From: Penelope pileata
Taxonomy: Eukaryota > Chordata > Aves > Galliformes > Cracidae
Reading direction: 5' to 3'
Assembly (NCBI GenBank): GCA_013396635.1
Contig: WBMW01005527.1
Coordinates: forward strand, 1,708,058-1,772,057
DNA length: 64,000 nt
Position numbers and translations under genes: made by a program. Positions 13,361 to 24,568 of the stretch are shown here, one piece after another (the first letter of the stretch is position 1; every line of letters starts with the position of its first letter). The notes under the pieces are model-generated. The model worked only from the letters and a program-made list of their open reading frames with translations, had not been told where the DNA came from and did no database searches.

Positions 13361-15119
13361 TGGCATGCATGTATCAAAAAGTACTTATACCCTATATAAA
13401 GGCTGTTTTTCTAGGCGAATTTAGCTTCATCAGTGTCTATTTACTAAAAATAAGCCTTAAAAGTTGATTTGACTTTTACCGGGTTTATATTGCAAACAGT
13501 TACTGTTGTCAAGATCTCCGAGAGGTTGATTATGAAACCACCTTCTGCTTATTTCAGAAAGGGAACTGTGACCTTTATAAAAAGGACATCAGTTTGGCAG
13601 TTGTCCATCTGCCGTTTGGATGATCTGTGGACAGAAAGGGTGAAAGCTAAGAGCTTAACACAGAATTCGCTGTGTTTGATTATCATTTTCCTGTGATTCT
13701 GGTTCTGCATTTTAAGCCTAGTGTAACACGCCATGTGTGCAGTTGCAGTGGAGATCAGAAAGGGAGCAAATGCTATTCAGAGCACTTTCCATACTACAAG
13801 TGCTTCTGACAAGCCTGTTCCTTTCATTCAGTTTGAACTGTTGGCTCAACAAGCTGAATTTTTATTTAAGCATTTAGAAATTCTATTTGTAAAGGAGAGA
13901 TGAGAAAGTGGAGGCTGCCTTTAAAGTACTGAAAGGTGCTCGTTGACATGGCATGTTCTTGATATGTGTCTTCAAATTTGATTTTGATATGCATATACAT
14001 GCAAAATAATTTTCCTAAGTTATTTTCACAAATTTAATTGAAAAAAATTGACTATATACACTTAAAACGCTACTTGTTTTTTTGGATGAAGTTGAGTATC
14101 AGCCAAGATTCAGATGTATTTTCAGCAGAAAAAGAAGTGATAGGAATTTCTCAAATTTAGTAAGATGGACATACCTGTAGCCATTGGCTCACCTAGTGTA
14201 AGCCATCCCACCAAGATAGATAACTGTATTAAGTAACAAACAATGCAAGATTGGAGAATCAGGGTGAATAATAAGCTGAACTTCAGCTGCCATTGCAATA
14301 TTCTGGTGAAGAGGACATATGTAATTCTCAGGTATATCAGTAGCAGAAAACTTAAGTAGTAGAAGGATAATACTTCCATTCTGTATATGTAGCTAATAGG
14401 TCTACTACGTAATTCTCTCCATATTTTAAAAAAGGAAATAGGAGAACAACTTTGAGGATGATCAGGTGTTGGAAAACATGCGTTATGGTGCAAGATTCTA
14501 GGAATGCAATCTGTTGGGTTTGGGTTGTTATTTTTTCAAAGATTTGATGATGAGCTGATTGCAAGCTACAAATGTGTTCTTGCAAGTGGAACTATTAAAT
14601 TGGTAAGTTTTGCAATCTAAGAAGGGTGTGGAAAAATCTGTTTGCAAAAGGTTACATTTGTATAAAATTAAATTAGAACTAACGGGTAAATAAGCATTAG
14701 CATAGCTTACGATGTATTGTCAATGATTCTTCAGCAGTGGACATAATTTTCATCTTTATTTTGTATTAATCTATATGACAAATACTAATTAAAAAAAAAT
14801 AGGAAAGAGGCACTTTTGTGAGGTATCACAATTTTTTCTCTTATATAGCACTAATAAGTATTAAGCCAAATGAGGCTGGAAACCAATCAGACAAGGCAAC
14901 AGAAGACTAATTTAATGAGCTCTCCAAAAAGAGTGTTCATTCCCTCGTTGATCTTGTTTCAAGTTTTGGGTAGCTTTTCCCAATATTAGACAAAATTCTG
15001 AGGGTAGCTATTGGTTGGGTTTTTTTTCTCCTTACGCTCCCTGAGTATTTAGATCCACGTTCTCCTCCCTGGTCTTTGCAATGCTCATTGTTTTTCAAAT
15101 GTTGTAATTACAAAGGAAA

Positions 15120-15250
15120 AGTAGTTTGGGGTCCCTGGAACCTTTTCTGGGGTGCTGCCAGCTGCAGTGTGACTGGCCATCACCATGGTGGGAGTCCAGC
15201 TGGGCTGAGCAGGGGGTGACCGCAGCACTGCTGGCAGCTTGGCCAGACAT
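15120..15250. other. Isolated GC-rich patch with inverted repeats
   Basis: Seen: within long AT-rich DNA this stretch is clearly GC-richer. It holds a 9-bp inverted pair (GCTGCCAGC at 15154-15162 and GCTGGCAGC at 15230-15238) and an internal 10-bp palindrome, CACCATGGTG, at 15181-15190. No long open frame or known repeat was recognised. It may be a decayed repeat or a regulatory element. Confidence 0.35.
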
Positions 15251-18200
15251 CTCCTATATATTAGGATTTGTGCATGCCAATTAAAAGGACAACAGTAGTG
15301 CCTTTGAAAATAGCTTTATATTTTTGAAATCTTCAAGACTGACATTAACACTGCTACAAGGAATAAATCCAGTCACATTTTTTCATTGATTGTCTATTTT
15401 TCTAAAATAAACTAGTCATTTTCAATATTTTAATGTTAAATATGTATTTGGAAGTTATAATCAGAAAGAAAATCAATAAATTGAGGCTAGTATTCTGAAA
15501 TAGGGAGCTGCAAAGTGTCTACAAATAAGCCCGCATGTTCTATGTGGAAGAAGCTCAAGTTCAAGTCTGCCAAGCTAGATGCAGATATAAGGGGTTTTTA
15601 CTAACATAATTTTAACAACAGAAAAGCTCTTTGGATTTGTCCTTTTCTGACTCTGAATTAGATTCTTCATTATTCCATGCCTTGGCAACCAATATTTAAA
15701 ACGGTTACAATATATTTAAACTAATCCATCTTTTTTCTTGAGTTTCTGGAGTTTCTGAGAGTACAGCTCAGGGAAATGCTGCCTTTTCTTAACAAATCTT
15801 TTTTAAGCGGGTGGTAAAGCTAGTGTCGTCCCTCAGCAAGAGCAGCTGAAAACAGAATTTCTCCTTCAAATGTAAAGGAAGACCTCTGTGATCATATGCT
15901 ATTATTTTATTCTTCAAATAATCTTTTTTATATTCCTCATGTGCAATCCTTTGTTACACTACGAATGGAGTCCAACAAATTTGTGTGACCTCTTGGATGA
16001 GCAGCTTTGCTTCTGGGTCAGACAACATCCCAGACTTCTAGGTTTCTATATCATGGTCTGATAACATTCCCGATTCTCCCAACCTGAGGATGTTCTTCCA
16101 GAGACAAAAGGTGTCCCAGCCAAATGATATTTCGTAGGCTCATCGGCATAATTTTAAATGGCTTCTAGCCTTTTGGAACACTCTGCTTTTTACAGGCCAT
16201 TTGATTGAATTCCAGATAAACTTTAAGTAAATGCAAGTACTTGTTTTAGCCATCTTCCACAAAGACATTTCTCAGTTCAGGCTATTGTAGCTTCTTATGT
16301 AGGTCGTAGTCCTTTACTTCACCGAATCTTTACTGTTCATCAATTTCCTTCTGTGAATTCACTCTCTTCTATTTCTGTAGAACGTCACTTTTAGTAGTGT
16401 TCTCATGGATAAGCCATTCTTTATGCTATGTGCACGAAAGACAAAAATGATGTTTTCCCTGCCCTCAAATGCCCTTGGTATTCAAATGTTCTTTGCAGTA
16501 GCCTGCTATGAGAAAGCTTGATTTTTATATAGCCTGACAGCTGGAGACAATTCTTTCTTCTTCTTGATCTCTATCTTGGCCTGGTCTTTATGATGCTACT
16601 GTAGATTTTATGGTCTATTCTCTATTAGGCATCTTAAAGAGCACTTTTTGATACTCTGGAAGCCATGTTTGGAACCCCAGCATCTGAATGCTAGGTGTTG
16701 GGATGACCTGTTGCTCAGTTTATAGATCTGCACTCCCTTAAGTGAAGAACACTTCATTATTACCTAAACATTTTGAAATCACCCTTGACTCAAGGTAGGT
16801 TAAAGTCAAATGCAAAGAAAACAAGGTTTTCACAGTATCCAAAAGAAATAAATAAATAAAAATAAAAATCCAAGTGTTTGTAAAGGATGTAAGTGAAAAA
16901 AAATGAAAACAAGTAAAGCAATAACTTGTTTTACTTTTAAATATACATTTTACTCTAAAATTACACCAGAAAGTTTTCTCCATTGTTATCCTAGGACTTT
17001 CTTCACATTATTATGGTAGGAATACATTATTTCTACATTATTTGTGTCTTACATCAGGCTAAAGGTTCATTGCAACTTAAACTGACTTAGGTCCACACTG
17101 TTATGACTTTGCCCTCACTCCTGTTCCTGCTTTGTTTCGATAGTAACGTTCTTGCAACCCCGTAAGCAAGCCCACACGGACAGCCAATGCATATAAGAAA
17201 AACCTTATTAAAAAGCTTATTAAAGAGGCCAGAATCCTGTATTTATATAATTATTTCAGAAACATAGTGAACAAGGACTAACAGTCAAATTATGTTTCAG
17301 GTTTGCAAAAGACAAAACTAATGTTGTAAATCATGAGAGGGTGACATGATATTTTTTTTATGGTGTTTGTGCCAGAATACAAACTTGAGTATTAACATCT
17401 GCAATGAAAATCAGAGTTGAAGGTTTGATTAGGCAACAATGAAGGGAATTTTCTTTATTATCTGTATTCTTTCTCTGTCTTGAAGTAGCTTCCAAAATAC
17501 AAATAGATTGAAAGTATATATATGTATATAAATTGCAAGGAAAATGGTCTGATGAATCTGATGCATGAATGATTTTTATGAAGTTATGTATCTTAAATCT
17601 ATCAGATATGGAATATGTGAAAAAAAAAACGGTGTGAACAGATACTTCTGTAACTTGCAGGCTTTGATTTAATTAATTTAATTACGATGAGGTTACATTA
17701 CAAAACATACTGGGTGGGCTCATTGTGGATAAGCACTGCATGCTCTGCCTGAACCTACACAATCACTTTCCAAATCTGAAAATAGATTCAACCATGCAGG
17801 TATGCATGGAGTCATTATTCATCATTATCATTACTTTTTTAAAAAAATAATACACAAAAAAAATAACTGAGACTTTATGTATGAAGGAAAACACATTCTT
17901 CTCAGGATTATTTATAGTCTAACATACAGTATTGATTTAGAAAGGAGTGGCAGAAAAGTGAAATAAAATAGATCTATGTTTCTGTTTGCCTTCCTTTTTA
18001 AAAATTCCTTTCTGGGGGAGAATTTACCCTTCCCCCTCTTTTTCTAAGCTCTAATTATAAAGCACTCTGCAATGCTTTACAGACCACATGAGTTCATTCT
18101 AAAATCAGTGCTAGGTATGTGCCTTTTAGCTCCATCCTGATGATTACGGGTCTCACAGCTTTTGACAGTCCGCTTTTTATGGAAGCATATGATGCTTGAA

Positions 18201-18374
18201 ACGATTTTAAAATTTGGGCAGGAAAATTCATTGTGTAACTGTTGATGTACAACTGGATACGTACATATTGACATAATCTTTTTGAATCTTTAATTTCTCT
18301 GTAGGAAATAAATAGGAATAAGTGGAACATATTTTTACAATCCCTGTGGATTAGCTATTGATATTATTTTGTAG

Positions 18375-18669
18375 TCTTATGGTGGAAATAAAGCCATGTT
18401 ATACAATCACAGATGAAAATTTTCTGGGAAATAAAGTCTTAATTGGGAAGAAGGAGGATTTATCACCTGGAGTATTTGAAGCACTACATTTTGCATGCTT
18501 GCGAGAGAGGCTAAGCAAAGCGCACAGCAGTGAAGGCCCAGATAGATCTCACTCAGGCAGTGGGAGTAGTGCTTGGAGCTCTGAGAGCGAAATCAGTGAG
18601 TTTTCAAATCCTGATATCATTCTGGAAGTTCTTGAAAATGGAGACTGTGGATCAGTTGCTTTGAATCAG
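18375..18669 (+). CDS. Internal protein-coding exon of an unidentified gene (98 codons)
   Basis: Seen: the stretch is preceded by a T-rich acceptor ending in TTTTGTAG and followed by CAG|GTGAGC, a near-consensus donor. It is 295 bp: one base completing a split codon, then 98 full codons ending exactly at a codon boundary (phase 2 in, phase 0 out). The open frame starts at an upstream ATG (18358) inside the intron and runs on to a stop at 18696 past the donor, so neither end is a real protein terminus. The first half is mixed globular sequence (for example FEALHFACLRERLSKAH). The middle is serine-rich and acidic (SGSGSSAWSSESEISEF), typical of a disordered linker or phosphorylated segment. The last part (PDIILEVLENGDCGSVALNQ) looks structured again. 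Codon use and amino-acid balance look like genuine coding sequence, unlike other frames here. I do not recognise the protein and assign no function. No partner exon was found elsewhere in the window, so flanking introns are probably long. Confidence 0.75.
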
Positions 18670-19910
18670 GTGAGCAAGACCAGAGCGGTGCTGTAATCAC
18701 AGAAACTGTTGTCGCAGCTTTGGACAGTGTGTATCACCAGTCCTTCCATTGTGAGAGTGTAAGTTAGACCACATTATTTCACCTGTAAAAGTAAGTAACA
18801 ATTTAGGTAAATAATGTGTATTTACATTGCTCAAATCCGCAATTGCAGCATTTTCTGAAGGTAGAAGACTGTATTTTTTGAAGCACACAATTCTCAATTT
18901 TTGGAATTCATAATCCATGTTTAACATTTGACTCAGGAAAATTTCTAAACACTTAGTGATGTTTTTGCTGTTAGTAACAACATCTTTAAAGAGGCTGGGG
19001 ATTGAAAGGATTTACCTTTCCTAGACTTTCTCTTTGGTGGACATGGTGAGGTAACAGCAGGGTAGGGACTGACCAAGTGTTTTCCTCTGTTCGGGAGGAA
19101 TCAGGGAAGAAGCAGTCACAAGTTTTTGCCACTGCCTGGGTGATGTAACCAGCGTTGACTGGAGTCCCCGAGGAAGGCCCTCCTGTTCAGTGCCACAGGC
19201 ACTGCAAGACGTGGGGGACAGCAGTGGAGCAAAGCACCTTCTGGGGCAACGCGTTTGTGGGACGAGTCTTCCTTCCTCGGGGATTCATTTTACTTTTGCA
19301 AACAGAGAATTCATTCTCTGCTGAATCACTCCAGCCCCAGCAGAAAAAACATTTTTGTTTTTCTTCAGCAGTTCAAACTTTCTTAAAGATTTCTTTCTGG
19401 ATTATTTCAGTATATTTATTCCATTATATTTATTTCAGTGTTACAGAGGATGACACTCAACCTTTGGCTAAACCTTACTGACGCATGTTTTCTTGACTAA
19501 ATGTTAAAAGAAATTGATCAAGGATGATTTTTAATTATAAAATTGCTTTGAAAAGACTTTTTTTTCACCTGTATAATTAAAAGACACTTTTAAAGAAAAT
19601 TTTCCAGTCAATTAGTCCCTAATGAAGCTCAATTTGTTTTACAAATTAACCTTTTCTTAAAATAACAGGATGATTTAATGCAAGAGCTATTCTGCTTATT
19701 TCAGTCCATACTAAAGTCCCCTTTTCCACTAATACGTGTTCCTCCCAAGTCAATAGCAGATCGGATTTTTTAATAGATTTTCCTTGCCAAAAGCCTAGCT
19801 TAAGCTTAAATGTTGACAAGGTAACAGCGGGATACAAAGGCTGTTCCGAGAACATTGGTTTGCACTCTGGTTTCATTCTTGCTCCAAATCTTGTTAGGCT
19901 TTGGTTCAGA
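18670..19910. other. Probable start of the intron after the coding exon
   Basis: Begins with the GTGAGC donor. A GC-richer stretch at about 19020-19290 carries a frame (19155-19481 plus) whose sequence is not protein-like past its first half. No splice-supported exon. Confidence 0.45.
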
Positions 19911-20015
19911 GAGCAACCTGGTCTAGTGGGAGGTGTCCTTGCCCATAGCAGAGGCGTTGGAACAAGTTAACCTCTAAGGTCCCTTCCAACCTAAACCATT
20001 CTATGATTCTATGAT
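19911..20015 (+). repeat. CR1 LINE 3'-end fragment
   Basis: Seen: the stretch beginning GAGCAACCTGGTCTAGTGGG, with CCTCTAAGGTCCCTTCCAACC downstream and closing in two tandem ATTCTATG-type units, is a canonical avian CR1 3' end of about 105 bp. Only untranslated CR1 sequence is present, with no reverse transcriptase. The intact terminal octamer repeats suggest a younger copy than the one at 5734. Confidence 0.92.
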
Positions 20016-22199
20016 ATTGCCTCTCCAGGAAATTAAGGGTGCCATATAAAATCCAGCTGTTAGCTTTCCAGGTTCTTCACAAATTTCCTGTGTATTTCCT
20101 GGACTCAGCCCTGCTGCTTTGCTTAGCAGCTCATTCTGCTCTCATATGCATTAACACGATTCTGCTTGTGACTGTGTCTGATTCCCACCTTTCTCTGGTG
20201 TAAAAACCAGCTAAAATTTACCTGGAGCCAATGAGTTACATGAGTGTAAGAGAACTCTGTGTTGTTGGAAGGTATGCCTGTACATGGCTGTTGTTGTACA
20301 GATGAAAGTCCTCGGTCCCCGTAGCCTTCTCCTGTGTGCCCTACGGTAGCAGAGAGAGCTTCTTCTGGGAGCTGGTTGTGGTCCATATTGCCTGTGTGCT
20401 CTGCCCCATCACAGACACTTCTTTGTGCTTTGAGCTGACTTAGTATAGCTATCTGTTCTGATGAAGTGACGTAGTCAAACATTAATTTGTTGAGTTTTGT
20501 ATTGCATTGATCTTATTTTGAAACAAGCCAAGTTTGTATTTTAGGGTACTGTGTAAGAATATTTTGATTATTACAACGCTGTGCAGTTGTACGCCGTATT
20601 GATACTCAAGTGAATGAAGTACTACCATTAAAGTCTGCCTGTATTTACAACCATGCAATGCTCAATGTTCATGACCCATGACTAATAAGATGTAAAATCA
20701 TAAGCAAGAGTAACAGTAGCTGAAATATTTGCTGTTCTCTGCCAAGTTTCATCACTCAGAACAAGATGTACAGAGACACAGAGGGCAGTTAGGCATCCAG
20801 TTCCTGTGGAAAGCACATCCAAGTTGACTTCCCTACACTTGTGCTTGTGAGAATTTTCTGTTTAGTATTGCTGAACACTTCTCATGTCAATTGGCAGCCA
20901 TAACAGATTTGAGGCTGGGCTCCTGCATTTGAGATGAACACATGATTCTCATTGTCTCCTCCTGTGGTTATGTGTTGATGTAGTGAAAAAAACAGGGAAA
21001 AGCAGGAGTGCCCTGCCTCTGCTTTGTTAGGTGTCCCCAAGGTTAATTCCGGTTGCTTTAATGGAACACCGCTGAGAACTGAGTCTCTGATCCTAGGGAA
21101 AAAAATGATTTTGTTCTCTATTTGAGGAAATCTGCCATGTATTAAAAGGTTCTAGGACTCTGATTGGCTTTTGTACCTCTCCTGTCCTCAGGAAAGGCAG
21201 TGTCATTTGACTGTAGTTGGACAGACAGGTCTTTCCTAAAGGAATATTATGCTATCTGCTGTGAAGAGAGATGATGTTTGTAGGAGACTTGAATTTAGCC
21301 AGAGTTCAGCTACCTGCAGGGAAAATGCTGACTGAGCTAGATATTGAAATCACCTCAGGAGGCTCAGGTAAGAAAGGCAGCCTGCATATTACTCTGGGTT
21401 ATTCTGGAGAGAAAACCACAGCAAATGTTTCTGCTGTAAATGATCCCTTTCCATGGCCACTGATAATTAGGAAGTGACATAGAACAGGAGTTGGCCTTTT
21501 ATTCATTTACTTTTTTGGTGTGAAATGCTAAGTCAGATCTAGGTATAGCCATAAGCAAGCTGTATTAAAATGAAAAGTGTGGGGATGGCTGGTAGGTAAG
21601 AAGATATATTTACATTTAGAGAGTTCTGGACATAATTAATTATTGGAACATTTGTTTCTCTTCGTCCTCCTATGGGCATTAGCTCATATCGCTGAAGAAA
21701 GAAACAAAACAGGTTAATAAGACTCATTTAAGAAGTAGTTAAGACTGAAAATAGCAGAAGTAAAAGTGACTGATGATGAATTAAGTGCAATTTAAAGTAC
21801 TTGATAATTCTAGTAATGTCTCTCTTAGAGGTGTATGCTGCCTCTACTCTGTTTTTCCCACCATTTTCACTTAGAGCAGTATTTTGACTGGCACGCATAC
21901 CTGTGTACTTGGTGAAAGATTACTGTGATGTGCCTGTCTGTCTTAGCACACAGAGTTTAGTGCTTCTTGGCTTTTCCCCCAACTCTTTTGCATTAGGAAA
22001 ACTGCTTTATGTTTCTGCCTGTATGCTGTTCTACTCTCATCTCTGTCCATCTAGTTGTCATGACGAGAGTATGGATTGAATTTGAATAAGACCTGACTGA
22101 GTGTGGCCCTTGCTAGCTCAGGTGGTTATGGCACTACAGTCATGCCAACAAAAAGATGGTAGCAGCATGTCAATGGAAATAGGTGAGAGTATATGCAAT
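20016..22199. other. No gene recognised
   Basis: A 68-codon frame (21271-21477) contains GGCTCAG|GTAAGA, a good donor, but every nearby acceptor I tried gives a stop in the phase required by the 18375 exon. A minus frame of 119 codons (20123-20482) is unrecognised. Confidence 0.4.
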
Positions 22200-22706
22200 T
22201 GTCTTAGTTTCTAACTCCAACTTTCTCTCTTAGTATCTGGTACGAAGCTGTGTTTTGGTCCTAGAAGAAAAACAAAGCTGATAACACCCGGCAGCGTTGA
22301 ACAGAGCCAAGGACATTTTCAGTTCTCTCAGCTCCTTGGGTCTCCCTGCCAGTGAAGGGGCTGAGGGGGCACAGGGAGCTGGGAGGGGACGGGAACAGGG
22401 CAGCTGACCCAAAGTGACCAAAGGGATATTCCATAGCATATGACATCATGTAATGTAAGGAAGGGGAGTTAGCTGGGAGGGGCTGTTTGCTCAGGAATTG
22501 GCTGAATATAAGTTGTGGGTGGTGAGCAATTGCTTTGTACGTCATTTGTTTTGTATATAATTATCGTTACTGTTATTTTATTCTATTTTCCTTTTCTGTT
22601 AATAAATAGTTTTATCCCAACTCACGAGTTCTACCTTTTATTCTCAATTCTCTCTCCCATCACAGCTGGGAGGTGGAGGGGAGGGGGGAAGGAAAGTGAA
22701 AGGCTA
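22200..22706 (+). mobile_element. 3'-truncated solo LTR, ERVL-like, same family as the LTR at 60448
   Basis: Seen: starts TGTCTTAGTTTCTAAC and aligns along its length with the LTR at 60448-60969. Shared landmarks are AAGCTGTGTTTTGG, the purine-rich GGGAGCTGGGAGGGGAC, TGACATCA (22441-22448) and a canonical AATAAA (22601-22606). At the place where the sister copy has TATAAG this copy reads TGTAAG, so the likely TATA box is mutated. Similarity stops just after GTGAAAGGCT (about 22706), so roughly the last 30 bp are missing and no CA terminus or target duplication is visible. No internal retroviral genes flank it. Confidence 0.82.
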
Positions 22707-24039
22707 TCTTCTGTAGGATCTTTTCCAGTATCTTTTTATAATTTATATAATTCCCGAACAAGAAGGAAAAGAGAGGAATAAATACAGTGCATTTCCCTGA
22801 TAGGGAGCTTCTCCATCTTCCAGTTTCTTTTAGAAATCGCAGGTCTTTCAGTATTGCATACATTTTATATAGGAAGAAGTGCATTTTTCAGATTTTCTGC
22901 TTAGGGCCAAATAAGGTCTTCTGTTATAGAACTGCAGTAAGAGTGCTTCTTTGGGGTTGAAGTACCTTTGTTTGTATACCGTGCTGAGCTGTTAGAGTTG
23001 AGTCATACAAGGTTAGATGTTTCACCATGATTACCACCAGAGATTTCTCTAAAAGCGAATTTAACACGGCAGTCAAGAATCAAACAGTGTGAAAAAATTG
23101 TAATTTGTCTCACCAAAACACAGGGTTAAATGGAAGAGAAATAAATATATGTCATTAACTAAATACAGTTGACTTAGCTGACAGTGGTAGAAATTTGCAA
23201 ATACTTTTATTATGCTCTAATTCTTTGATGCTTGTTCTTCAATGCAAGTACTGTACTTGGAACTAATTTTCATCTATTACACATTTCATAATGCTATTAG
23301 TCTGATTAATTAATGCATAATACATCCTAGAGACTAATTTGTTTACTCCTAGCAGGCTCATTAGGACTTGCTATACGAATGTGAGATTAGATTTTAAAGT
23401 GAGCCACCTTCTAAAGATTGGATCATATGTCTACTTTGCAGTAAACTGGCAAATGGAAATCTGCAAATCTATATCCCTTGTTGGTTTGCAGAAATGTGCT
23501 AGAAGTTTGCTGAAGCTAGGCGCATAGCTAGACACTTTCTGCAACTAAAAAAATTTATTTCCTTACAATATCTGTGGCTTTATATATTTCAAACTGAAAT
23601 ACTGATTTATTAGGACTATTTGCTACTACTGTGAATCTGACTGGAATAGTACATGCATTTTTATTTTGCATTCAAATGCATGCTGTATTCTCATCGGGTT
23701 TTGCCTATGTTATTTTACTTTTTAATAGTATTGTCTGACCAGAATGAATGGATAACTCTGCAATGAAGCTAAATATTCACCAAAACTAGTAACATTTGGG
23801 AGAGTTCCCTTGAGTGCTGTAAGTCAGCCTTGATTTTGTTGCCTGTTGCTGCATAATAGTGTCACATTGGGATAACTTTTTGCCGAACTGACCTGAGAAA
23901 AAGCTTCATTTTATAAAAATCTTGCTTTTTCATATTCTAGCATGAACTTTGAATTATTTCTAAAAGACTGGTGTTGGAAAATTTGGTATCTTTACAGAAA
24001 AAGCCAGAGTGGTATCTCTTCTTGGATTATATATACATA
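22707..24039. other. No gene recognised
   Basis: AT-rich. The stretch around 23285-23340 is dense in ATTAATTAATGCATAAT-type homeodomain or POU-like sites and could be regulatory. No coding signal. Confidence 0.45.
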
Positions 24040-24568
24040 GGTCGCTCCAAAAGTAATGCCTCCTATTTATTTCCATGGAAGCTACAACAGATACAAAGAA
24101 TACAAGAACATTATTTGACAGAGAAAATTCTCGGCTACAAAAATCATTTTCAACATAGCCACCACCATTAGCTGTGCATTTTCATCAGCAATGAAAATAT
24201 CATAAAAATTTGCATCAGAGGAGGTGACAAGTGTTGCTGTCACCACTGCTGAAACGCACCTGCACCGTCTCACTGTGCTCACATCCACTGTTTGGTCTTC
24301 ATCAACGTTCAGCAAATGTCAATGAATGTCCATGGGTGCCATTTTTTCCCCATGAAGGAATTCAGTTTCACCCTTTTTCTTCATTTGCCTTTCCGTGTCA
24401 GACACCATTTTGTCAGACAGCCCCTCTGCTGCCATCTGTTTCATGGCAACAGCATGGAATGGAATATTGGTGGGAAGGTTCAACCTCTACTGCCATCCCA
24501 CCAACATCCACCTCTGACATCGTGAACCAACAAAACAAAATAGGAGGCATTACTTTCAGAGCATCCCT
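24040..24568 (-). mobile_element. Internally deleted mariner element (Galluhop-like), copy 1
   Basis: Seen: about 529 bp bounded by TA on both sides. Imperfect terminal inverted repeats share AAAGTAATGCCTCCTATTT. On the - strand, codons 24268-24315 read MLNVDEDQTVDVSTVRR, which resembles the N-terminal helix-turn-helix of a mariner transposase. The frame then runs directly into terminal sequence with no catalytic DDD domain. Full-length mariners are about 1.2-1.3 kb, so this is a non-autonomous deletion derivative. Family knowledge: Galluhop (Mariner1_GG) is the well-known chicken mariner, and I assign the family by recognition. Open frames on the + strand here are shadows. Confidence 0.85.

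Larger units (their letters stand above)
12697..18374. other. No gene recognised; probable intron near its 3' end
   Basis: Apart from the palindrome at 13339 and the GC-rich patch at 15120, this is AT-rich unique-looking sequence with short A/T runs (for example AAATAAATAAAAATAAAA near 16850). The final bases form the acceptor of the 18375 exon. Confidence 0.5.

Noticed and set aside
14122..14585. Two overlapping minus-strand frames, one very hydrophobic
   Set aside because: Runs of Leu, Ile and Phe come from AT-rich composition; no conserved motif.
20123..20482. 119-codon minus-strand frame with hydrophilic composition
   Set aside because: No splice signals, start context or recognised family, so it was left out as a gene.
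21271..21477. Possible exon with a GTAAGA donor at 21369
   Set aside because: No acceptor tested gives an open frame in phase with the 18375 exon, and the frame continues through the donor.
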